DNA of 5,133 nucleotides from assembly GCA_005883855.1 (NCBI GenBank), contig VBAU01000204.1, forward strand, positions 1 through 5,133. Reading direction: 5' to 3'. Under the pieces are notes generated by a model that saw nothing but the letters and a program-made list of their open reading frames with translations, ran no database searches and had not been told where the DNA came from. Source of the stretch: Bacteroidota bacterium. GTDB lineage: Bacteria; Bacteroidota; Bacteroidia; Chitinophagales; Chitinophagaceae. Below, piece after piece: positions 1 to 5,133 of this stretch; positions within the stretch are counted from its first letter, which is position 1; each line of letters opens with the position of its first letter. Both the position numbers and the translations under genes were made by a program.

Positions 1-106
1 TTCATTGGCTGATAACACCCCTTCGGGGTTAGCTCAATAGCATTTCCAACGTTGAAGAGTGCGACGCAACAAAAGTCTAATAGTAGTAATCAAGCTGGCT
101 ACAAAA
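1..106. repeat. Non-coding block with hairpin and palindromes, possible dispersed intergenic repeat
   Basis: This stretch lies downstream of the slipin stop codon and has no convincing gene. Seen directly: an imperfect hairpin at 8-33 (GCT 8-10 pairs with AGC 31-33, AAC 14-16 with GTT 28-30, CCC 18-20 with GGG 25-27, with small bulges and a CTTC loop); the 8-base palindrome CAACGTTG at 47-54; and the 9-base palindrome TGCGACGCA at 60-68. A reading frame that opens at TTG 52 soon runs antisense to the slipin gene, so it is not called. This much structure in about 100 bases suggests a short interspersed repeat, or the end of a larger element to the left. That is inference; no second copy occurs in this window. 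The hairpin has no T-run after it on either strand, so it is not a standard intrinsic terminator. Confidence 0.3.
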
Positions 107-874
107 CTAACCCACTTCCTGCCCCGACGCCTTCAAAAATGGTTTTAGGAGATCGATGGGAACCGGGAAAATCGTTGTTGAATTCTTTTCTGTTGCGATC
201 TCTCTCAGCGTCTGCAGATAACGTAGCGTTAATGCGCTCGCATTCTCGCTAAGAATCTTTGCGGCATCGGATAAACGTTGTGAGGCCTGGAACTCACCTT
301 CTGCAGCAATTACTTTCGACCGACGTTCACGCTCCGCCTCGGCTTGTTTCGCCATCGCCCTCTGCATTTCTTGCGGGAGATCAATTTGCTTCACCTCCAC
401 GTTAGACACCTTAACTCCCCACGGCTCGGTATTGGCATCAATGATCTGTTGAAGTTTGTGGTTGATTTTGTCGCGCTGTGAAAGAATATCATCGAGCTCA
501 GACTGACCCAACACACTACGCAACGTAGTTTGGGAGATTTGAGAAGTAGCGGCGAGGAAATTTTCGACCTGCACAATGGCCCTTTGTGGATCCAGCACAC
601 GGAAATAAACAACTGCATTGACTTTGATAGACACGTTATCCTGTGTGATCACGTCCTGTGGAGGTACGTCCAGTACTACAGTGCGCAAACTTACCCTGAT
701 CATCCTGTCCACGATCGGGATCAATAGAATTAGCCCGGGACCCTTTGCCTTGATTAATCGGCCCAGCCGAAAGATCACTCCTCTTTCATACTCTCTCAAA
801 ACCTTAACAGCGTTGGACAAGATTATAAGAGCGAAAACAACGATTACGACAGTTACGACAGGAACTTGCTGCAT
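107..874 (-). CDS. Slipin / stomatin-like SPFH (band 7) membrane protein
   Basis: A 255-residue protein of normal slipin length. Residues 4-20 form one N-terminal membrane segment. A short cytoplasmic stretch follows, then the family hallmark around residues 45-57 (GPGLILLIPIVDR) and a full band 7 domain to about residue 185. The conserved block at 103-137 (QVENFLAATSQ, then TLRSVLGQSELDDILSQRD) is typical of prokaryotic slipins. Residues 170-210 are rich in Ala, Glu, Arg and Lys, as in the coiled-coil oligomerisation region. Slipins build ring- or cage-like membrane assemblies and are thought to organise or regulate a partner NfeD protease; archaeal NfeD can cleave the slipin C-terminus. Here nfeD lies 111 bases upstream on the same strand, matching that pairing. 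ATG 874 is chosen because it sits just before the membrane segment; no Shine-Dalgarno is visible. The stop is TAG. The family is clear, the physiological role less so. Confidence 0.95.
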   Translation of the reverse strand: MQQVPVVTVVIVVFALIILSNAVKVLREYERGVIFRLGRLIKAKGPGLILLIPIVDRMIRVSLRTVVLDVPPQDVITQDNVSIKVNAVVYFRVLDPQRAIVQVENFLAATSQISQTTLRSVLGQSELDDILSQRDKINHKLQQIIDANTEPWGVKVSNVEVKQIDLPQEMQRAMAKQAEAERERRSKVIAAEGEFQASQRLSDAAKILSENASALTLRYLQTLREIATEKNSTTIFPVPIDLLKPFLKASGQEVG

Positions 875-875
875 A

Positions 876-902
876 AAAAAAGTTTAAAAGGTTCAAAAGG
901 TT
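876..902 (-). repeat. Three tandem 9-base repeats just upstream of the slipin start
   Basis: Read on the minus strand, the leader of the slipin gene contains three consecutive 9-mers, AACCTTTTG, AACCTTTTA and AACTTTTTT. The last ends one base before the ATG codon. The first two differ at one position and the third is more diverged. They occupy the place where a ribosome binding site would be, and no GGAGG-like motif is present. The block may simply be low-complexity A/T sequence produced by slippage; a regulatory role is only a possibility. Confidence 0.4.
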
Positions 903-985
903 TTTTGCCTGATCTGTATTATTACCTATTTGCCGGGTGAAATTTTTTTAAATGAAAAAAAATCGCAATGGACGTCTTAAACTAA

Positions 986-2296
986 TTAAACTTTTGAAAC
1001 TTCCTGGACTTTTTCCACAAAAAGTTTAAACCCCTGCATGTCCTTCACGCGAATCTTTTCTCCTTTACTAATATCTCCACTCGTTGATTCAGCTTGCCAG
1101 AGTTCGCCGTGGACAAGCACCATACCAAATGGATTCAGGAGTTCATTTGCTCTTCCCTGTTCGCCCACAAGTGCAGTCATGCCCGTTGTTGGTTTCAATC
1201 GTTGGGCCCTCAATCCCATTCCAATGACGAAGAAGAAAAACAACGCTGTGACAACAGTGGAAGAAATGATCACGGTCCAGGATATTCTGCCTATTTCGCC
1301 TGATCCTGTTCGTATCAACATCATAGAGCCTAGGAGCAATGAAATAATGCCACCTATGGCTAACACGCCGTGACTCGCAATTTTTACCTCGAGTATGAAA
1401 AGCAGGAGGCCAAACAGGATCAGCGCAAGGCCAGCGTAATTGATAGGCAGTGTATGCAGCGAATAAAAGGCAAGGATCAGGCAAATAACGCCGACAATTC
1501 CGGGAAGAGTTGAGCCAGGATTATACAGTTCAAACATGAGTCCATAGAAACCCAGCATCAAAAGGATATATGCAATGTTGGGATCACTGATAATGTTCAG
1601 CAATTTTTCAATGAAGCCCATTTCATATGTCTCAATCGTTGCCGATTTTGTATGCAGAGTGGCTATTCCGGAGCTCACTTCGGCTTTTTTGCCATCCACC
1701 ATCTGCAATAATTCCGCATCGTTCTTTGCAATAAGATCGATGACCGTGTCCTCAAGAGCCTCGGTCTCAGAATATGAATAGCTACGTCGCACCGCATTCT
1801 CAGCCCATTGAACATTGCGATTCCGTTTATGCGCAATCGTGCGGATGAAGGCAGCTGCATCGTTCGTGATCTTTCCTGACATGATACTGTCCGTTTCTGC
1901 ACCCTGGCCGGTGACCGGGTGGGCTGCGCCAATATTTGTTCCCGGCGCCATCGCAGCAATATTTGCCGACAACGTAACGAACACACCGGCCGATCCTGCA
2001 TCGGCGCCCGCAGGATATATGTACACAATCACAGGCACTGACGATTCCATGATATCACCGACAATGCTGCGAGTTGATTTTAGAAGACCCCCTGGTGTAT
2101 TCAGATGAATGAGGAGACATTCCGCTTTTTCCTTCTGCGCTTTTCCAAGAGCACGATGAATGAATTCAGCGGTAGCAGGGTTGATCGTAGCATCAATCGT
2201 GATCGATACAACTTTCTGAGCCGTGATTGCAATCGGTAGAAGAAATAGTGCGACGTATGTGAGTATGCGTTTCACGTAACAATTTTTACAACGCAT
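986..2296 (-). CDS. Long-form NfeD membrane-bound serine protease (ClpP-class)
   Basis: A 436-residue protein with the full three-part long NfeD architecture. An N-terminal signal or membrane segment (about residues 10-26, ITA-Q cleavage-like site) precedes a ClpP/SppA-like protease domain at 28-225. It carries HLNTPGG (64-70), the nucleophile Ser102 in GADAGSAG, and the general-base candidate Lys142 in GKITNDAA. The 40-residue spacing fits the Ser-Lys dyad of archaeal 1510-N protease. About five membrane segments follow (roughly 240-362), then a soluble C-terminal NfeD OB-fold domain (about 371-430, TGMTALVGEQG to GEKIRV). Family members cleave membrane-associated substrates, including the C-terminus of partner slipin, and the slipin gene follows directly. 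ATG 2296 gives the unusual start MRCKNCYVKR; the in-frame GTG at 2275 would give a more ordinary signal peptide starting VKRIL and is a real alternative. The gene often appears as a nodulation-efficiency protein, a historical label. Both catalytic residues are intact, so an active enzyme is expected. Confidence 0.93.
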   Translation of the reverse strand: MRCKNCYVKRILTYVALFLLPIAITAQKVVSITIDATINPATAEFIHRALGKAQKEKAECLLIHLNTPGGLLKSTRSIVGDIMESSVPVIVYIYPAGADAGSAGVFVTLSANIAAMAPGTNIGAAHPVTGQGAETDSIMSGKITNDAAAFIRTIAHKRNRNVQWAENAVRRSYSYSETEALEDTVIDLIAKNDAELLQMVDGKKAEVSSGIATLHTKSATIETYEMGFIEKLLNIISDPNIAYILLMLGFYGLMFELYNPGSTLPGIVGVICLILAFYSLHTLPINYAGLALILFGLLLFILEVKIASHGVLAIGGIISLLLGSMMLIRTGSGEIGRISWTVIISSTVVTALFFFFVIGMGLRAQRLKPTTGMTALVGEQGRANELLNPFGMVLVHGELWQAESTSGDISKGEKIRVKDMQGFKLFVEKVQEVSKV

Positions 2297-2358
2297 GAAC
2301 GATCATAAAGTTCTCTGTAATTTAAAGAAATTTGTTTACAATTCTTGTGATGTTAACG

Positions 2359-3129
2359 TTACCATCCTCCCTGCAGACCATCGTTCAAAGCCTTTTCATA
2401 GCTACGCACATCAAAAGTGTACAAGTAGGGGGCTTTATGGGCGACGCCCTTTTTTACTTCCTTGAGGCGTTTGAGTATCCCATAACTTAAAATTTTTCGT
2501 TGAAAATTTCTTCGATCGAGGTTCTTATTGAGAATTGTCTCATACAATTTCTGTAACTGTGGCATTGTGAATTTAACAGGCAGCAGATTGTAGCCTACAG
2601 GATGTGCATTCAAGTGTTGTCGTAACGTTTGCAATGCTTTATCCAAAATCTGACGGTGATCCATCATTAGCTCCGGCAAATCGTTCACATCTCGCCACAT
2701 ACAAAACTCAGAAAAATTATCCGGAGTAGGATTTACAAAAGAATACTCAACCAAGGCATAATACCCAATCGTAACAAAGCGACGAAACAACCAATGATCA
2801 TCTTTCAACTCAATTCCGTCCTTTTTCAACACCCGCCGATGAAAATTTGAATCAGATCGCCTGGGTTGGCCAAATACGTTGAACTGGTGAAGAAATATTT
2901 GAGAAAGGCCGGTCCGTTCTTTCAGCACTCTTTTTGCCGCTTCGTCAACATCCTCGTTCTTGAAGATAAAGCCTCCGGGCAGAGACCATTGAGTGGCTTT
3001 TTTCATTTTTAGTAACAGCACCTTCAATTGGTTATCATGAAATCCGAATATGACGCAGTCTATAGATAAGGAGGGCAGATAAACCTCGGCACCTTCAATG
3101 ATAAAGTCCTTAAAATCCTTCCTGGCCAT
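2359..3129 (-). CDS. Nudix-related transcriptional regulator (NrtR/AraR-like, degenerate Nudix box plus winged helix)
   Basis: A 256-residue protein in two parts. Residues about 20-165 form a Nudix fold with LPGGF at 50-54. The Nudix box runs from Gly53 to Leu75 and keeps Gly53, Glu59, Arg67, Glu71 and Gly74, but two acidic positions of the REXXEE core are replaced: Val68 for the first Glu and Arg72 for the last. Loss of these metal ligands argues against hydrolase activity. The C-terminal part (about 183-242) contains FTMPQLQKLYETIL followed by LDRRNFQRKIL, the winged helix-turn-helix signature of NrtR-type regulators. In Bacteroides, the relative AraR senses arabinose with an inactive Nudix domain and represses sugar genes. 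By inference, this protein senses a sugar or sugar-derived ligand and controls the divergent GH3 gene through the palindrome between them. ATG 3129 begins MARKDFKDF, a plausible N-terminus. The ligand cannot be deduced. A plain Nudix hydrolase is the common mis-annotation for such proteins. Confidence 0.9.
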   Translation of the reverse strand: MARKDFKDFIIEGAEVYLPSLSIDCVIFGFHDNQLKVLLLKMKKATQWSLPGGFIFKNEDVDEAAKRVLKERTGLSQIFLHQFNVFGQPRRSDSNFHRRVLKKDGIELKDDHWLFRRFVTIGYYALVEYSFVNPTPDNFSEFCMWRDVNDLPELMMDHRQILDKALQTLRQHLNAHPVGYNLLPVKFTMPQLQKLYETILNKNLDRRNFQRKILSYGILKRLKEVKKGVAHKAPYLYTFDVRSYEKALNDGLQGGW

Positions 3130-3170
3130 CGCACTAAAAGTTGTTTATAAAAAATCCTCACGAGAATATG

Positions 3171-3178
3171 CAAGATTA
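3171..3178 (-). promoter_or_regulatory. Candidate Bacteroidota -7 box for the regulator gene
   Basis: On the minus strand this reads TAATCTTG, matching the Bacteroidota -7 consensus TAnnTTTG at all but one fixed position. Transcription would start near 3164, leaving a leader of about 35 bases before ATG 3129. No TTG-type -33 element lies at the expected distance, so support is weak. Confidence 0.2.
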
Positions 3179-3184
3179 AGAAAT

Positions 3185-3192
3185 TAGATTTA
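3185..3192 (+). promoter_or_regulatory. Candidate Bacteroidota -7 box for the GH3 gene
   Basis: TAGATTTA matches TAnnTTTG except for the last base. It would place the transcription start near 3199, inside the 23-base palindrome that begins one base downstream, a geometry expected for repression. No clear -33 TTG is found at the usual spacing. A second A/T-rich match, TATTTTTT at 3222-3229, would give an almost leaderless transcript and is the main alternative. Confidence 0.25.
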
Positions 3193-3215
3193 CATTGCGT
3201 CACATTGACACAATG
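3193..3215. promoter_or_regulatory. Candidate operator: 23-base inverted repeat between regulator and GH3 gene
   Basis: The left arm CATTGCGTCA (3193-3202) and right arm TGACACAATG (3206-3215) are reverse complements at nine of ten positions, separated by the 3-base centre CAT. The only mismatch is at the sixth base of the arm. Both the length and the symmetry suit a dimeric winged-helix regulator. The site lies 64 bases upstream of the Nudix-type regulator start and about 20-30 bases upstream of the GH3 start, so a bound protein could block GH3 transcription and possibly its own. Assignment to this particular regulator is inferred from adjacency; I do not know the consensus for this subgroup. 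A stem-loop role in RNA is less likely because the loop would be only three bases and no T-run follows. Confidence 0.6.
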
Positions 3216-3244
3216 AAATTTTATTTTTTACTTAAATGGTGATC

Positions 3245-5133
3245 ATGAATAAGAATAAATCGATTATCCACTCATTATTTCTGCTACCATTCTTTATAGC
3301 CCTTGCAATCATAATTTCAGCACAAACCCAAAAAGCACCCCAATTGGGAAAGAGTCCTCTTAAACAAGTCATTGCCGCCATGACGCTTGAAGAGAAAGCA
3401 AAACTTGTGGTGGGCAACGGTTTTCGCATGCCGGGAAATGCTGAGCAAGCTCCAACGATTGGCCAAACCCAGGATAAAGTTCCTGGTGCGGCCGGAACAA
3501 CATTTGCCATTCCGCGGCTTGGAATTCCTTCCATCGTGGTATCAGATGGGCCTGCGGGTTTGAGAATAGAACCTATCCGGAACCACGATAGCTCAAAGAC
3601 GTATTATGCTACCGCTTTTCCTGTCGCGACTTTACTTGCATCGACATGGGACACTGCTCTCGTAAAAAAAGTCGGCGTTGCTTTCGGCAACGAAATACAT
3701 GAATACGGAGTTGATATTTTACTGGCTCCTGCATTGAATATCCATCGCAACCCGCTCGGTGGAAGAAATTTTGAATACTATTCAGAAGATCCCCTGATCG
3801 CCGGCAAAATGACTTCTGCGATTGTAAATGGCATTGAATCGAATGGTGTGGGAACCTCCATCAAGCATTTTGCAGCCAATAACCAGGAAACGAACAGGAA
3901 CACGGTCAACACCATTGTGAGCGAGAGAGCATTGAGAGAGATCTATCTGAAAGGTTTCGAGATCGCTGTAAAAGGGTCGCAACCCTGGACCGTTATGAGT
4001 TCGTACAACAAGATCAATGGAACTTACACTTCGCAGGAATATGATCTGCTTACAACCATCCTTAGAAAGGAATGGGGATTCAAAGGCTTTGTCATGACTG
4101 ACTGGTTCGGTGGCAGAGATCCGGTCGAACAGATGAATGCACGAAACAATTTGTTGATGCCCGGCACGCAACAACAAGCGCAAAGGATTATTGACGCCGT
4201 GAACCATGATTCAATCGACGTAAAAGGTTTGGACGAAAATATTGAGCGAATCCTCAACATCGTTTTACAATCTCCTTCTTTCAAAAACTACAAGTATTCT
4301 GACAAGCCCGATCTGAAAAAAAATGCAGAGGTCTCGCGAATGGCAGCCGAAGAAGGGATGATCCTGCTAAAGAATGAAAACAATTCTTTGCCCTTAAAGC
4401 GCGGACAAAAGATTGCGGTGTTTGGCAATTCTTCGTATGACATCATCGCTGGCGGCACAGGAAGCGGTGATGTAAACAAAGCGTACACCATCTCGCTCTT
4501 GCAAGGTTTGACAAACGCGGGGTATGTGGTTGATGCCGATTTGAAATCTTTTTACACCGATTACCTGGCAACTCAAAAGAGGCTGCACCCTAAAAAAAGT
4601 TTCTTTGAGGAGTTTAGAAACCCCACGCCACCCATCTCGGAGTTCTTTGTCAACAGTGATTTGATTGCCAAGCAAGCCGATGAGGCAGATGTCGCCATTT
4701 TTACATTGGGCAGAAATGCAGGTGAAGGCAGAGATAGAAAAATTGAAAATGACTTCAACTTATCCGACACAGAAAAGGTTGTGATTAAAAATATCGCAGA
4801 CGCTTTCCATTCTAAAAACAAAAAGCTGATCGTCGTGCTGAACATCGGAGGGGTGATTGAAATGGCCAGCTGGCGCGATAACGCAGATGCTATTTTACTG
4901 GCCTGGCAGCCCGGCCTGGAGGCGGGAAACGCAGTTGCCTATATTTTGAGCGGTAAAGCAAACCCTTCGGGCAAACTGGCAACAACATTCCCGATGAAAT
5001 ATGAAGATGTTCCCTCCGCAAAAGATTTTCCCGGCAAAGAGTTTCCTGAACAAGCAACGCAAAGTGGCAATTTTGGATTCAGGCAAGTCCCTGCAGAAGT
5101 CACTTACGAAGAAGGCATTTATGTTGGCTATCG
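3245..5133 (+). CDS. Secreted glycoside hydrolase family 3 enzyme, beta-glucosidase-like, 3' end cut off by the window
   Basis: The frame is open for 629 codons and runs off the right edge. Residues 1-26 form a signal peptide (Lys-rich start, hydrophobic core, ISA-Q cleavage site), so the enzyme is exported, probably to the periplasm. The N-terminal barrel domain (about 38-310) has SDGPAGLR (100-107), GGRNFEYYSEDP (172-183), KHFAANNQE (207-215; Lys-His substrate contacts) and the nucleophile Asp286 in VMTDWFGG. The alpha/beta sandwich domain starts near AAEEGMILLKN (367-377) and holds AGGTGSGDV (402-410) and the acid/base candidate Glu494 in NAGEGRDRK, the arrangement of Thermotoga Bgl3B-type enzymes. 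NPSGKLATTFP (573-583) and EEGIYVGYR at the edge show that a fibronectin III-like domain should follow. The predicted role is release of terminal beta-linked sugars from oligosaccharides; exact specificity is unknown. An in-frame ATG at 3236, directly after TAA, is an alternative start adding MVI. No Shine-Dalgarno is visible. Confidence 0.93.
   Translation, partial: MNKNKSIIHSLFLLPFFIALAIIISAQTQKAPQLGKSPLKQVIAAMTLEEKAKLVVGNGFRMPGNAEQAPTIGQTQDKVPGAAGTTFAIPRLGIPSIVVSDGPAGLRIEPIRNHDSSKTYYATAFPVATLLASTWDTALVKKVGVAFGNEIHEYGVDILLAPALNIHRNPLGGRNFEYYSEDPLIAGKMTSAIVNGIESNGVGTSIKHFAANNQETNRNTVNTIVSERALREIYLKGFEIAVKGSQPWTVMSSYNKINGTYTSQEYDLLTTILRKEWGFKGFVMTDWFGGRDPVEQMNARNNLLMPGTQQQAQRIIDAVNHDSIDVKGLDENIERILNIVLQSPSFKNYKYSDKPDLKKNAEVSRMAAEEGMILLKNENNSLPLKRGQKIAVFGNSSYDIIAGGTGSGDVNKAYTISLLQGLTNAGYVVDADLKSFYTDYLATQKRLHPKKSFFEEFRNPTPPISEFFVNSDLIAKQADEADVAIFTLGRNAGEGRDRKIENDFNLSDTEKVVIKNIADAFHSKNKKLIVVLNIGGVIEMASWRDNADAILLAWQPGLEAGNAVAYILSGKANPSGKLATTFPMKYEDVPSAKDFPGKEFPEQATQSGNFGFRQVPAEVTYEEGIYVGY

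Noticed and set aside
59..69. Match of TGCGACGCAA to part of the candidate operator (TGTGACGCAA on its minus strand)
   Set aside because: It resembles only one half-site with one difference. A match of this size is not surprising by chance in 5 kb on two strands, and the palindrome centred there has different symmetry.
52..252. Plus-strand 66-residue reading frame starting at TTG
   Set aside because: Most of it is antisense to the conserved slipin 3' end, it has no recognisable domain, and its start lies in the structured non-coding block.
942..963. A/T-only inverted repeat between nfeD and slipin (T-run, AAATG, A-run) as a terminator
   Set aside because: The stem has no G-C pairs and amounts to opposing homopolymer runs; it cannot be told from A/T-rich spacer sequence.
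892..998. Distant inverted repeat TTCAAAAG (892-899) and CTTTTGAA (991-998) flanking the nfeD-slipin gap
   Set aside because: Eight A/T-rich bases separated by 91 are expected by chance, and no further pairing supports a structure.
1143..1484. Long reading frames overlapping nfeD in other frames (also 1038-1373 and 1675-2028)
   Set aside because: They lie entirely within the well-supported NfeD coding sequence, show no family motifs and have shadow-like composition.
2325..2346. Imperfect A/T-rich hairpin (AAGAAATTTG / CAATTCTT) after the regulator stop as a terminator
   Set aside because: The stem is weak and bulged, with only a short broken T-run after it on the minus strand, so termination cannot be supported.
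3782..4845. Several minus-strand reading frames opposite the GH3 gene
   Set aside because: The GH3 frame is continuous with catalytic motifs throughout; the antisense frames show no domain or plausible start context.

Overview
The window looks like chromosomal DNA of a member of the Bacteroidota, perhaps Cytophagales or Chitinophagaceae. This is inferred from several things: moderate GC content, no recognisable Shine-Dalgarno sequence before any of the four genes, a sugar-type Nudix-domain regulator with a C-terminal winged helix (a group typical of this phylum), and a secreted family 3 glycoside hydrolase of Bacteroidota style. The exact genus cannot be read from the sequence.

Layout. Positions 1-106 hold no convincing gene. 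They contain a G+C-rich hairpin and two short palindromes and may be a copy of a dispersed intergenic repeat. Three genes follow on the minus strand (transcribed right to left): a Nudix-related transcriptional regulator (2359-3129), a long-form NfeD membrane serine protease (986-2296) and a slipin/stomatin-like band 7 protein (107-874). A fourth gene starts divergently on the plus strand at about 3245 and runs off the right edge. It encodes an exported GH3 enzyme, probably a beta-glucosidase or related beta-glycosidase.

How the genes relate. NfeD and slipin form the classical membrane protease/scaffold pair found together across bacteria and archaea; both have intact hallmark residues. The regulator and GH3 gene face away from each other across a gap of about 110 bases. 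That gap holds a near-perfect 23-base inverted repeat (3193-3215; 10-base arms, one mismatch) that looks like an operator. The regulator's Nudix box has lost two of the three acidic residues of the REXXEE core, which fits a sugar-sensing domain rather than a hydrolase. The simplest reading is a local sugar-responsive switch: the Nudix-family protein binds the palindrome and controls the GH3 gene, and perhaps itself. The NfeD-slipin pair lies downstream of the regulator and may be co-transcribed or merely adjacent.

No mobile element, CRISPR array, tRNA or rRNA was seen. I found no clearly new system; the most testable novelty is the regulator-operator-GH3 arrangement.
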